Part shown: one piece after another, positions 1 to 11,821 of the stretch
Layout: each line of letters starts with the position of its first letter
Numbering within the stretch: the stretch's first letter is position 1
DNA from: Lolium rigidum
Taxonomy: Eukaryota > Streptophyta > Magnoliopsida > Poales > Poaceae
Direction of reading: 5' to 3'
NCBI RefSeq assembly: GCF_022539505.1
Contig: NC_061513.1
Coordinates: 177,660,017 to 177,724,016 of the forward strand
Length of the DNA stretch: 64,000 bases
Translations under genes and position numbers: made by a program
Notes under the pieces: generated by a model
Told to the model about the DNA's origin: nothing
Seen by the model: only the letters and a program-made list of their open reading frames with translations
The model's database searches: none

Positions 1-2
1 AC

Positions 3-667
3 TCAGAGGCTTCCGAGGCTGGCATTGCGGATCTAGCACAAGTACGACAGAAGCGCGGAGAAACAGTGTCAGAATACATCCACCGCTTCAGGACCGTTAG
101 GAACCGATGCTATTCGGCTCGTGTGACTGAAAAAGAAGCGGTCGAGTTGGCGGTGGTGGGTCTCGCATCACCGATCAAGGATATGGCTTCCCAAGCAGAC
201 TACCCTTCACTGGCGCATATGGTTTAGAAGCTGTCATCATATGAACAGCGCCACCCAGAGTTGTACCAGGATAAATTCAAGCGTGCGGTAGTCCTGGTTG
301 AGGCAGATGAAGATGAAGGCTCTGCGGGAGATCAAGAGGTAGCGGTGGATGAATGGACTCGGGGGGCAAGCCACGTGTCCTGCAAATGGGTTAAGCCACA
401 AGGTCCTCCAAGAGGGTTTGACTTCGACGTGACCAAAGCTGAGCAAATTTTCGACCTCTTACTTAAGGAGAAGCAGCTAAAGGTACCCGAAGGCCACAAA
501 ATCCCCACGGCGCAGGAGGCTGAACGGAAAGCCATACGCAAGTGGCATAACACGTTCACCCATACCACCAACGTCGCAGGGTGTGGCGGCGGCGAGATCC
601 AAATGGCGATAGAACAAGGGCGTCTAATTTTCAGCCGAGTACGCCATGAAAGTCGACACACACCCCT
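3..667 (+). pseudogene. Ty3/gypsy gag fragment, 5' truncated by window
   Basis: One frame is open from base 3 to the assembly gap except for a TAG at 225-227. It reads as a plant gypsy capsid/nucleocapsid region: the segment around residues 20-45 (KRGETVSEYIHRFRTVRNR) is the conserved Retrotrans_gag core of Tat-type elements. A charged linker and a K/E-rich tail follow. Gag would package element RNA in cytoplasmic particles; with the internal stop this copy is probably dead. It differs in sequence from the gag of T2 (52840-55278), so it comes from another Tat-like family. It ends at the N run, so whether it truly abuts the antisense fragment at 768 is unknown. Confidence 0.75.
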
Positions 668-767
668 NNNNNNNNNNNNNNNNNNNNNNNNNNNNNNNNN
701 NNNNNNNNNNNNNNNNNNNNNNNNNNNNNNNNNNNNNNNNNNNNNNNNNNNNNNNNNNNNNNNNNNN
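668..767. other. Assembly gap (100 N)
   Basis: Exactly 100 N, the conventional placeholder for a gap of unknown size. A gag fragment lies to the left and an antisense-gene intron to the right, so the two sides need not be adjacent in the genome. Confidence 0.99.
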
Positions 768-1298
768 AGGGAGGACTAAGTTAAGCAAGATAGCAGTCGA
801 AAAAATATGAATTCAGGAAGACAAGTTAAGCAAGATAGTAGTCGAAAAAACATAAATTCGAGAGGACAAGTCATTTACCTTGGGGAGGGCGTTGGTGCCG
901 CTCTACGGTTCCACGCAATAAGAGGTTGGAATCGTGTCTTTCTTGCTCAGCGACGAAATACGTCGGACAAGCTTCTCCAAATCCTTCACCGAAAGATCCT
1001 TCGATACGCGGTCCGCGTCTTTTTCGCCAACATACATCCAGAGGGGTTTTTTGCGAGCCTGCAGAGGCTGCACCCTGATCCTAAGGAAATACGCAGTGAT
1101 CTGAATACCGTTCCTTGCCACGAGTATTCTGAAGCTCATGGATGCGCTTCATCAGCGCATCTGTCGCCATTCTCTCTTCTTCGGTAGCTTCAGCATCCCA
1201 TGATCGGCGTCGAAGGATTTTTGCGCTACCGTCAAAAGGCGCGATATTGTAATCCTGCGAGTTGATGTACTCCTCGTGGATGTATAGCCATCTTCTGC
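768..1298 (-). pseudogene. T1 antisense gene, downstream part (interrupted by O1)
   Basis: The minus-strand reading is homologous to the T2 antisense gene at 62750-63180. The exon reads from 1303 down to about 879 and contains GIQITAYFLRIRVQPLQAR, almost identical to T2. It ends at a GT donor (CCCCAAG|GTAAATG, intron starting at 878) at the same place as T2's first intron. A TAG interrupts the frame shortly before the donor, so this copy is non-functional. The reading resumes upstream at 25186 after removal of the O1 insertion (TSD GCCAC at 1299-1303 and 25181-25185). The domain resembles the putative gypsy-type transposon family (PF04195), whose function is unknown. Confidence 0.75.
778..867. 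repeat. Two-copy 45-bp tandem repeat inside T1 antisense intron
   Basis: The unit beginning AAGTTAAGCAAGATAG occurs at 778 and again at 823 (period 45) with a few substitutions, and a partial third start follows. It lies inside the predicted intron of the T1 antisense gene, next to the assembly gap. Confidence 0.8.
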
Positions 1299-1303
1299 GC
1301 CAC

Positions 1304-2903
1304 TGTTACGCGTGAAGCACACGTCCGTTGGGAACCCCAAGAGTAAGGTGTGATGCGTACAGCAGCAAGTTTTCCCTCAGTAAGAAACCAAGGTTATCGA
1401 ACCAGTAGGAGTCAAGGAGCAAGTGAAGGTTGTTGGTGGCGGAGTGTAGTGCGGCGCAACACCAGGGATTCCAGCGCCAACGTGGAACCTGCACAACACA
1501 ATCAAAGTACTTTGCCCCGACGTAACAGTGAGGTTGTCAATCTCACCGGCTTGCTGTAAACAAAGGATTAGATGTATAGTGTGGAAGATGATGTTTGTTT
1601 GCGAAGAACAGTAAAGAACAAGTATTGAAGTAGATTGTATTTCAGATGTAAAGAATGGACCGGGGTCCACAGTTCACTAGTGGTGTCTCTCCGATAAGAA
1701 ATAGCATGTTGGGTGAACAAATTACAGTTGGGCAATTGAAAAATAAAGAAGGCATAACAATGCACATACATATATCACGATGACTACTATGAGATTTAAT
1801 CGGGGCATTACGACAAAGTACATAGACCGCTATCCAGCATGCATCTATGCCTAAAAGTCCACCTTCGGGTTATCATCCGAACCCCTTCCGGTATTAAGTT
1901 GCAAACAACGGACAATTGCATTAAGTATGGTGCGTAATGTAATCAACACAAATATCCTTAGACAAAGCATCGATGTTTTATCCCTAGTGGCAACAGCACA
2001 TCCACAACCTTAGAACTTTTCATCCTCTGTCCCGAGATTCAATGGAGGCATGAACCCACTATCGAGCATAAATACTCCCTCATGGAGTTACAAGTATCAA
2101 CTTGGCCAGAGCCTCTACTAGCAACGGAGAGCATGCAAGAACATAAACAACACATATATGATAGATTGATAATCAACTTGACATAGTATTCCATATTCAT
2201 CGGATCCCAACAAACACAACATGTAGCATTACAAATAGATGATCTTGATCATGATAGGCAGCTCACAAGATCTAACATGATAGCACAATGAGGAGAAGAC
2301 AACCATCTAGCTACTGCTATGGACCCATAGTCCAGGGGTGAACTACTCACACATCGATCCGGAGGCGATCATGGTGATGAAGAGACCTCAGGGAGATGAT
2401 TCCCCTCTCCGGCGAGGGTGCCGGAGGCGATCTCCTGAATCCCCCGAGATGGGATTGGCGGCGGCGGCGTCTCTGGAAGGTTTTCCGTATCGTGGCTCTC
2501 GGTACTGGGGTTTTCGCGACGAAGGATTTAAGTAGGCGGAAGGGCGGAGTCGGAGGGCTGATGGGGGCCCCACACCATAGGGCGGCGCGGGGCCCACCCT
2601 GGTCGCGCGGCCCTGTGGTGTCGGCTCCCCGTCGCCCCACTTCGTTTCCCTTTCGGTCTTCTGGAAGCTTCATGGAAAAATAAGACCCTGGGCGTTGATT
2701 TCGTCCAATTCCGAGAATATTTCCTTTGTAGGATTTCTGAAACCAAAAACAGCACAAAACAGCAACTGGCTCTTCGGCATCTCGTCAATAGGTTAGTGCC
2801 GGAAAATGTATAATAATGACATAAAGTGTGTATAAAACATGTGAGTATCATCATAAAAGTAGCATGGAACATAAGAAATTATAGATACGTTTGGGACGTA
2901 TCA
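1304..2903 (-). repeat. O1 3' LTR
   Basis: This 1,600-bp LTR is read on the minus strand and starts TGATACGTCCCAAACGTATC at 2903. The other end is TGTTACGCG at 1304, one base from the expected TGATACGC of its partner. The GC-rich block around 2575-2640 and the TATA-like stretch near 2528 mark the U3 promoter. The polypurine tract in minus orientation lies at 2904-2918. Confidence 0.93.
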
Positions 2904-5527
2904 AGCATCCCCAAGCTTAGTTCTTACTCGCCCTCGAGTAAGTAAACGATAACAAGGATAATTTCTGAAGTGACATGCTATCATAATCTTGATCAATACT
3001 ATTGTAAAGCATATGAGATGAATGCAGCGATTCGAAGCAATGGTAAAGACAATGAGTAAACAATTGAATCATATAGCAAAGACTTTTCATGAATAATACT
3101 TTCAAGACAAGCATCAATAAGACTTGCATAAGAGTTAACTCATAAAGCAATAAATTCTTAGTAGAAAGCTTTGAAGCAACAAAAGGAAGATATAAGTTTC
3201 AGCAGTTGCTTTCAACTTCAACATATTTATCTCATGGATAATTGTCAACACAAAGTAATATAACAAGTGCAATAGGTAAACATGTAAGAATCAATGCACA
3301 CAGTTCACACAAGTATTTGCTTCTAAGATAGAAAGAAGTAGGTAAACTGACTCAACAATAACGTAGAAGATAGGCCCTTCGCAGAGGGAAGCATGGATTA
3401 GTATTTTTGTGCTAGAGCTTTTCATTTTGAAAACATAGAAACAATTTTATCAACGGTAGTAATAAATCATATGTGTTATGTATAAGACATCCTATAAGTT
3501 GCAAGCCTCATGCATAGATTACCAATAGTGACCGCACCTTGTCCTAATTAGCTTGGATTTACATGGATTATCATTGCATAACATATGTTTCAACCAAGTG
3601 TCACAAAGGTGTACCTCTATGCCGACTGTACAAAGATCTAAGGAGAAAGATCTCATTTGATTTCTCGTTTTTGATTATTCTCAACTTAGACATCCATACC
3701 GGGACAACATAGACAACAGATAATGGACTCCTCTTTAATGCATAAGCATTTAACAACAGATAATATTCTCATAAGAGATTGAGGATTAATTGTCCAAGCT
3801 GAAACTTCCACCATGGATCATGGCTTTAGTTAGCGGCCCAATGTTCTTCTCTAACAATATGCATACTCAAACCATTTGATCATGATAAATCACCCTTACT
3901 TCAGACAAGACGAACATGCATAGCAACTCACATGATATTCAACAAAGGTGTAATAGTTGATGGCGTCCCCAGAAACATGGTTACCGCTCAACAAGCAACT
4001 TATAAGAAATAAGATACATAACTACATATTCTTCACCACAATAGTTTTTAAGGCTATTTTCCCATGAGCTATATATTGCAAAGACAAAGAATAGAATTTT
4101 AAAGGTAGCACTCAAGTAATTTACTTTGGAATGGCGAGAGAAATACCATGTAGTAGGTAGGTATGGTGGACACAAATGGCATAGTTTTTGGCTCAAGGAT
4201 TTGGATGCATGAGAAGAATCCCTCTCAATACAAGGCTAGGCTAGCAAGGTTGTTTGAAGCAAACTCAAGTATAAAACGGTACAGCAAAACTGACATATGA
4301 ACATATTGCAAGCATTATAAGACTTTACATCGTCTCCTTGTTGTTCAAACACCTTAACCAGAAAATATCTAGACTCTAGAGAAACTAATCATGCAAACCA
4401 AATTTTAACAAGCTCTATGTAGTTCTCCATTAATAGGTACAAAGTACATGATGCAAGAGCTTAAACATGATCTATATGAGCACAACAATTGCCAAGTATC
4501 AAATTATTCAAGACATTATACCAATTACCACATGCGGCATTTTCTGTTTCCAACCATATAACAATGAATGAAGCAGTTTCAACCTTCGCCATGAACATTA
4601 AAAGTAAAACTAAGAACATATGTGTTCATACGAAACAGCGGAGCGTGTCTCTCTCCCAAACAAAGAATGCTAGGATACGATTTTATTCAAACAAAACAAA
4701 AACAAAAACAAACAGACGCTCCAAGTAAAGCACATAAGATGTGACGAAATAAAAATATAGTTTCACTAGAGGTGACCTGATAAGTTGTCGATGAAGAAGG
4801 GATGCCTTGGGCATCCCCAAGATTAGATGCTTGAGTATTCTTAAAATATGCAGGGATGAACCACGGGGGCATCCCCAAGCTTAGACTTTTCACTCTTCTT
4901 GATCATATTGTATCATCCTCCTCTGTTGACCCTTGAAAACTTCCTCCACACCAAACTCAAAACAAACTCATTAGAGGGTTAGTGCATAATTGAAAATTCA
5001 TATATTCGGAGGTGACATAATCATTCTTAACACTTCTGGACATTGCACAAAGCTACTGAAAGTTAATGGAACAAAGAAATCCATCAAACAAGCAAAACAG
5101 GCAATGCGAAATAAAAGGCACTTAACTTGCTCAGATGAAAATGCTCAAATTTAATGAAAGTTGCGTAAATATCTGAGGATGACGCACGTAAATTAGCAGA
5201 TTTTTCTAAATTTCCTACAGAAGGGGCTGCTCAATTTCGTGACAGTAAGAAATCATGTTACGCGTGATAATCCAAATTTAGTATTGACTTTACTATCAAA
5301 GACTTTACTTGGCACAACAATGCAATAAAATAAAGATAAGAAGAGGTTGCTACAGTAGTAACAACTTCCAAGACTCAAATATAAAACAAAAGTGCAGAAG
5401 TAAAATAATGGGTTGTCTCCCATAAGCGCTTTTCTTTAACGCCTTTCAGCTAGGCGCAGAAAGTGTGAATCAAGTATTATCAAGAGATGAAGCATTAACA
5501 GAGGGGTTTGGAGTTTTCTCAACTATG
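2904..5527 (-). other. O1 internal 3' non-coding tail
   Basis: No credible ORF is present. This is the minus-strand counterpart of N1 14346-16940. It begins next to the ORF stop (5470-5472) with a stem-loop (ATGGG at 5408-5412 against CCCAT at 5419-5423 on the plus strand). It contains the palindrome GGGATGCC-ttg-GGCATCCC at 4799-4817 and two internal copies of the polypurine-like motif (catccccaag, near 4813 and 4870). It ends with the real polypurine tract beside the LTR. Bases 5470-5527 are the last codons of the O1 ORF, ending in SSLDNT. Confidence 0.8.
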
Positions 5528-5532
5528 CATTG

Positions 5533-7045
5533 TGATACCTCCATTTTCCATCACTATTTTATATCATAATTTGCTGTTATTCATTGATATATTTCATATT
5601 TGGAGATGATACTTATGTTATTTCATCTATTTTGCATGTTTCATGATTATTTGAGGATCGCGCACCGGAGCCAGGATTCTGCTGGAAAAAGCACCGTCAG
5701 AATGCAATATTTCGGAAGATCAACAGTTGACGGAAATTACACGAAAAATCCTATTTTTCCAGATGACGAAGAGAGCCAGAAGGGGGAGCCGAGGTGACCC
5801 GAGGTGGGCCCACCTCATAGGCCGGTGCGGCCCAAGGCTTGGCCGCGCCGCCCTGTGTGGATGGGGCCCACAGCCCCATCTCGCCTCCTTTTCTTCGCGT
5901 ACGTCTTCGTCCCGAAAACCTAAGCCCCAGAGGATAGTCGCGAGGAGTCACAGCCGCCTCTGCGGGGCGGAGAACACCAGAGAGAAAAGAGCTCTCCGGC
6001 AGGCTGAAATCTGCCGGGGAAATTCCCTCCCGGAGGGGGAAATCGACGCCATCGTCACCGTCGTCGAGCTGGACATCATCTCCATCATCATCACCATCGT
6101 CTCCATCATCATCACCGCCATATCCACCGCTGCACCTCGTCACCGCTGTAACAATTTGGGTTTGATCTTGATTGTTTGATAGGGGAAATTCTCCCGGTGT
6201 TAATTTCTACTTCTTATTGATGCTATTGAGTGAAACTGTTGAACCAAGGTTTATGTTCAGATTGTTATTCATCATCATATCACCTCTGATCATGTTCCAT
6301 ATGATGTCTCGTGAGTAGTTCGTTTAGTTCTTGAGGACATGGGTGAAGTCTAAATGTTAGTAGTGAATTATGTTGGTTAGTATTTAATGTTGTGATATTT
6401 AAGTTGTGGTGTTATTCTTCTAGTGGTGTCGTGTGAACATCGACTACATGACACTTCACCATTTATGGGCCTAGGGGAATGCATCTTGTATTCGTTTGCC
6501 AATTGCGGGGTTGCCGGAGTGACAGAAACCTAAACCCCCGTTGGTATATCGGTGCAGGAGGGATAGCAGGATCTCAGAGTTTAAGGTTGTGGTTAGATTT
6601 ATCTTAATTACTTTCTTGTAGTTGCGGATGCTTGCAAGGGGTATAATCACAAGTATGTATTAGTCCTAGGAAGGGCGGTACATTAGCATAGGTTCACCCA
6701 CACAACACTTAACAAAACAATGAAGATTAATCAGCTATCTGAAGCGAAAGCACTAGACTAAATTCCCGCGTGTCCTCAAGAACGTTTGGTCATTATAAGT
6801 AAACAAACCGGCTTGTCCTTTGTGCTAAAAAGGATTGGGCCACTCGCTGCAATTATTTCTCTCGCACTTTACTTACTTGTACTTTATTCATCTGCTATAT
6901 TAAAACCCCCTGAATACTTGTCTGTGAGCATTTACAGTGATTCCTTCATCGAAACTGCTTGTCAACACCTTCTGCTCCTCGTTGGGTTCGACACTCTTAT
7001 TTATCGAAAGTACTACGATACACCCCCTATACTTGTGGGTCATCA
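5533..7045 (+). repeat. E0 5' LTR
   Basis: 1,513 bp, starting TGATACCTCC and ending GGGTCATCA. U3 holds a GC stem (GGTGCGGCC at 5824-5832 against GGCCGCGCC at 5841-5849, one G-T pair). A CAT/CCA-rich microsatellite lies at about 6070-6125. Differences from the 3' LTR are scattered substitutions and small indels. Confidence 0.95.
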
Positions 7046-7056
7046 AGACTATTTTC

Positions 7057-7075
7057 TGGCGCCGTTGCCGGGGAG
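7057..7075 (+). other. E0 primer binding site, tRNA-Asp
   Basis: TGGCGCCGTTGCCGGGGAG is the exact complement of the 3' end of plant tRNA-Asp including CCA. It sits 11 bases after the LTR. Confidence 0.93.
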
Positions 7076-7161
7076 TGAAGCGCTATTGGTAAGTGGAATT
7101 GGTAAGGGAAACTTTTTACTGTACGTGCTGTTTTTATTTCTGCCTGCTGCTATAAATCATT

Positions 7162-8226
7162 ATGGAGAAATCTTCTCTTGAATTCCTCTTTGGGAAATCT
7201 ACTACTACTGCAAGGGTAGTGGATGAGTAGCCAGGTGAGAGCGAGGTTCCATACAAAATACCTATGAAAATTATTGAACGTGTTGTGGATAACCGCTATG
7301 AAGGGGATGGAACTGTCCATCCTGGTGATCATTTACTATTTTTACACGAATTATGCGGGTTATTCAAATGTGCAGGTATTGATATGGATGAAGTGAGGAA
7401 GAAACTATTCTCTATATCGTTGTCTGGTAAAGGAGCGCACTGGTATAAATTACTGAAGAATAGGGATTCTCTTAATTGGGAGGACATTGTGCCTTTATTT
7501 TATTCCAAATTCTATCCTCCAAGTGAAATTCACATAGATCGAAACCACATATATAATTTCTGGCCTCATGATGGAGAAAGTATTGCCCAAGCTTGGGGGA
7601 GATTGAAGTCTTTAATGCTCAAATGCCCCATTCATGAGCTTCCTGGTAATATTATTATTGATAATTTCTATGCAAGACTTGTCTTTTCAAGATAAGACTT
7701 TCGTTGGATACTTCTTGTTCTCGGATCATTTACACGCAATAAAGAAGAGTTTAAAAGAGACCTTCTTGATCGGATCCAGGAGAATACTGAAGGATGGGAG
7801 AACGACAAAGATAGAGAGTCGGGTATAAACTTTGATTATAAATGCATTGAAGTTTTTATGGATACTAATAAATTTCGTAATATTAGTGCTACTTATGGTC
7901 TTGATTCTCAAGTCGTTGTAAATCTTTATAAAGCTTTTGCGTCTCACTTTGGATTGCCTAGGAAGAATTTTGATAAGTATCATGAACCATATAAAGATAA
8001 AATTGATCCATCTATAAATAAATGTGCTATAATTGGAAGCTGTTGATCATATTCTTCCTGAAGCTTATATTGAAAAAACTCCTTTCCCTGCTAAAATGAA
8101 GGAGTACTCTGTTATATCTAGTGCGGTTAATAAAAGTGCAAAGAAACCTATAGAACCTGAAGAACAAATTAAGGTTGAACCTCTCTGTTGCAATAGTTAA
8201 AGATCTTGTGACTGAAAATGTAGAAG
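7162..8226 (+). pseudogene. E0 gag (broken)
   Basis: The likely start is the ATG at 7162 (MEKSSLEFLFGKS). A TAG at 7228-7230 interrupts the frame after 22 codons, and the same frame then runs to 7695. The segment near 7420-7560 (GKGAHWYKLLKNRD, then WEDIVPLFYSKFYPP) is the conserved gag core of Athila-type elements. After 7695 the coding signal moves to other frames (around 7634-7828, then 7858-8046), so at least two indels are present. No zinc knuckle is evident. The protein would form the virus-like particle and bind element RNA. Confidence 0.8.
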
Positions 8227-9158
8227 ATGGTCATATTATTTTCTCGTGAAGATGCTTCTAATATTGTTTCGCATCCTAATAAGTCTAGGAAAGCTAGTGT
8301 TCCTATGCTCTCTGTTAGAATTGGTGATCATTGTTATTATGGTTTATGCGACATTGGTGCAAGTATTAGCGCCATTCCTTATGAGCTTTATACGGAGATC
8401 ATGCATGAAATTGGTTCTTGTGAACTTGAAGATATTGATGTGGTTATTCGGCTAGCTAATAGAGAAACTATCTCTCCTTGTTGGTATTGTTCGAGATGTG
8501 GAAGTTCTATGTGGTAAGATTAAATATCCTGCTGACTTTTTAGTACTTGGTTCTGCTTGCTAGTAAGTATTGTCCTATTATTTTTGGTAGACCTTTCCTA
8601 AATACTTGTGGAGCTGTTATAGATTGCAAGAAGGAAAAGATTATGACTAAATTTGCTGGTGAATCTTATGAGTTTAATTTCTCTAAATTTGCCAAAACTC
8701 CTTATAAAGCTGATTTGCCTAATAATGATTTTAGAGTTGAACAGTGGGCGTCTATTGCTCTTGCCCCTAATAATCCTTTGCAGCAACATTTAGAGAATAG
8801 TGAGAGTGAAGTCTTTAGGGAAGAAAGAAATGAGCTCGATGAAATTTTCCTTCGTCAACCTATTCTTAAACATGACTTGCCAGTTGAACATCTAGGTACA
8901 ACACCACCACCAAAGGAAGATCCTGTTTTTGATTTAAAACCATTGCCTGATAATCTTAAGTATGCTCATATTGATGATAAGAAAATATATCTTGTTATTA
9001 TTAGTTCTAAGCTTTCATATATTGAGGAAGAAAGGTTATTGGAAATATTGAAGAAACACCGAGGAGCTATTGGCTATACTCTTGATGACTTGAAGGGGAT
9101 TTCTCCCTCTATTGCCAACATGCTATCAATATGGAAGATGAGCAAAGCCTGTTGTTGA
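8227..9158 (+). pseudogene. E0 aspartic protease and linker (broken)
   Basis: The retropepsin signature is visible as CDIGASISAIPYELY near 8345 (active-site D-x-G), with the second conserved block IIFGRPFLNTCGAVID near 8580. The two blocks are in different frames: the first ORF ends at 8517 and the second is open 8547-9158, so there is an indel between them. The protease would cut the Gag-Pol polyprotein in the particle. The linker after the protease is acidic and leads into the polymerase. Confidence 0.82.
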
Positions 9159-9183
9159 ACATCAACGTCATCTAATTCCGAAG

Positions 9184-9867
9184 ATGAAGGATGTGGTAAG
9201 GAATGAGGTATTAAAACTTCTTGAAGCTGGTATTATATATCCTATTGCTGATAGTAGATGGGTTAGTCCTGTGCATTGTGTTCCTAAGAAAGGAGGAATG
9301 ACTGTTGTGCCTAATGATAATGATGAGCTCATCCCTCAAAGAGTAGTTGTGGGGTATAGAATGTGCATTGATTATCGAAAAGTTAATAAGGTTACTAAGA
9401 AAGATCATTACCCTTTACCATTTATTGATCAAATGTTAGAAAGGTTGTCTAAAAATACTCGTTTTTGCTTTCTTGATGGTTATTCTGGGTTTTCACAAAT
9501 TCGCTGTTAAAGCTAAAGATCAAGAGAAAACCACTTTCACTTGTCCTTATGGAACTTATGCTTATAGGCGTATGCCTTTTGGTCTATGTAATGCTCCTGC
9601 TACTTTTCAAAGATGCATGTCTGCTATTTTTCATGGCTTTTGTGAGAGTATTGTAGAGGTATTCATGGATGATTTTCTGTCTATGGGAATTCTTTTGATA
9701 ATTGCTTGCGAAACCTTGATAAAGTATTGCAGAGATGTGAAGAAACTAATCTTGTTCTTAATTGGGAGAAATGCCACTTTATGGTTAATGAAGGAATTGT
9801 ATTGGGACATAAAATTTCTGAGAGAGGTATTGAAGTTGATTGAGCTAAAGTTGAAGCAATTGAGAAG
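9184..9867 (+). pseudogene. E0 reverse transcriptase (broken)
   Basis: RT blocks in order: KLLEAGIIYPIADSRWVSPV near 9215, YRMCIDYRKVNKVTKKDHYPLP near 9355, then FCFLDGYSGFSQI, all in the first frame to 9510. YRRMPFGLCNAPATFQRCM and the catalytic FMDD (near 9660) are in a second frame from 9473. A further shift after the FMDD leads to the 9868 ORF. The catalytic aspartates are present but the reading frame is interrupted at least twice. It would copy element RNA to cDNA from the tRNA-Asp primer. Confidence 0.87.
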
Positions 9868-11748
9868 ATGCCCTATCCTAGGGATGTTAAAGGTATTCGT
9901 AGTGTTCTTGGTCATGCTGGGTTTTATAGGAGATTTATTAAAGATTTTTCTAAGATTTCAAAGCCTCTTACTAATCTTCTTCAAAAAGATGTACCTTTTG
10001 TTTTTGATGATGATTGTAAGGAAGCTTTTGAAACTCTAAAGAAAGCCTTAACAACTGCTCCTGTAGTTGAACCTCCTGATTGGAATTTACCTTTTGAGAT
10101 TATGTGTGATGCTAGTGATTTTGCTGTAGGCACTATTCTTGGACAGCGGGTAGATAAGAAATTGAATGTTATTCATTATGCTAGCAAAACTCTTGATGCT
10201 GCTCAAAGAAATTATGCTACAACTGAAAAAGAATTATTAGCTGTAGTCTTTGCTTGTGATAAGTTTAGATCCTATATTGTTGATTCAAAAGTTACAATTC
10301 ATACTGATCATGCTGCAATTAGATACCTTATGACAAAGAAAGATGCTAAGCCAAGGCTTATTAGATGGGTACTTCTTTTGCAAGAATTTGATTTGCATAT
10401 TATAGATAGGAAAGGTGCTGATAATCCTGTTGCTGATAATTTGTCTAGATTGGAAAATATTACTTATGATCATGTTCCTGTTAATGATAGTTTTCCAAAT
10501 GAACAATTGGCTGTAATAAAGGTGAGCTCGCGAGATAGTCCTTGGTACGCTGATTATGCTAACTTTATTGTATCCAAGTACTTGCCTCCCACCTTTTCAG
10601 CTCAGCAAAGGAGGAAATTCTTTTATGACTTGAGGCATTATTTTTGGGATGAACCACACTTATATAAAGAAGGAGTGGATGGTATTCTGCGAAGATGTGT
10701 TCCTAAATATGAACAACAGGAGATATTGAGTAAATGTCATGGTAGTGTTTATGGAGGACATCACGCCGGAGATAGGACCGCGCAAAAGGTTCTACAATTA
10801 GGTTTTTATTGGCCAACTCTCTTCAAAGATGCAAGAAAGTTTATTCTATCTTGTGATGAATGTCAAAGGGTTGGTAATATCTCCAGACGCAATGAAATGC
10901 CTATGAATTATACTATTGTTATTGAACCATTCGATTGTTGGGGATTTGACTTCATGGGTCCTTTCCCTTCTTCAGAAGGTAACACTCATATACTTGTTGC
11001 TATTGATTATGTTACTAAATGGGTGGAAGCCATACCTACAAAAAGTGCTGATGGTGAGACCTCTTTAAGAATGCTTTTAGATATTATTTTTCCTAGATTT
11101 GGAGTTCCTAGATATATTATGACTGATGGAGGTTCTCATTTTATTCATGGTGGTTTTAGAAAAACTCTTGCTAAATATGGTATTAATCATAGAATTTCTT
11201 CTGCTTATCATCCTCAAACTAGTGGGCAAGTAGAATTATCAAATAGAGAGATTAAATCTATCTTGCAAAAGACTGTTAATAAATCTAGAAAGAACTGGGC
11301 TATTAAATTGAAAGAAGCACTATGGGCTTATAGAACTGCTTATAAAAATCCCATGGGTATGTCACCATATAAAATGGTTTATGGGAAAGCTTGCCATTTA
11401 CCTTTAGAACTAGAGCACAAAGCTTACTGGGCTGTGAGAGAACTAAATAAAGATCCCAAACTTGCCGGTAAAAAGAGATTGCTACAATTGAGTTCTCTAG
11501 ATGAATGGAGAAGTGAAGCATATGAAAATGCTAAACTCTTTAAAGAGAAAGTTAAGAAATGGCATGATAGAAGAATTATAAAAAGAGAATTTAATGTTGG
11601 AGATAAAGTCCTATTGTATCGGTCTCGTCTCAGATTTTTGCAGGGAAATTACTCTCAAAATGGGAAGGACCATATGTCATTGATGAGGTGTATCGATCAG
11701 GAGCAATTAAAATTAGCTCTCTGCAAGGTAATGCCACACAAGTGGTGA
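9868..11748 (+). pseudogene. E0 RNase H and integrase ORF (626 codons)
   Basis: This is the longest open frame of E0. Residues 1-70 are the RT thumb/connection. RNase H spans roughly 75-195, with DASDFAVGTILG, TEKELLAVVFA, HTDHAAIRYL and GADNPVADNLSRL. Integrase follows: a zinc-binding H-H-C-C module (HGSVYGGHHAGDRT ... CDECQR, about 290-335) and the DDE core with D in GFDFMG (about 358), D in MTDGGSHF (about 418) and E in GQVELSNREI (about 455). Near 11640 a shift at a T run takes the C-terminus out of frame; the alternative frame continues to N1 at 11817. N1 therefore sits at the very end of the integrase region. Confidence 0.92.
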
Positions 11749-11821
11749 ATGGACAAAGACTCAAGCATTATATCTCGGGTGATTCTTATAATGAAGATGT
11801 TGATGTTATCCAAGTGGTAAC

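Noticed and set aside
2338..2683. Several 60-170 codon ORFs in the GC-rich part of O1, N1, S and F LTRs
   Set aside because: They occur on both strands in overlapping frames of U3 promoter DNA and shift between LTR copies.
6073..6125. CAT/CCA trinucleotide repeat coding for an Asp-rich minus-strand peptide
   Set aside because: It is a microsatellite in the E0 U3/R region, present in both LTRs with small differences, without gene context.
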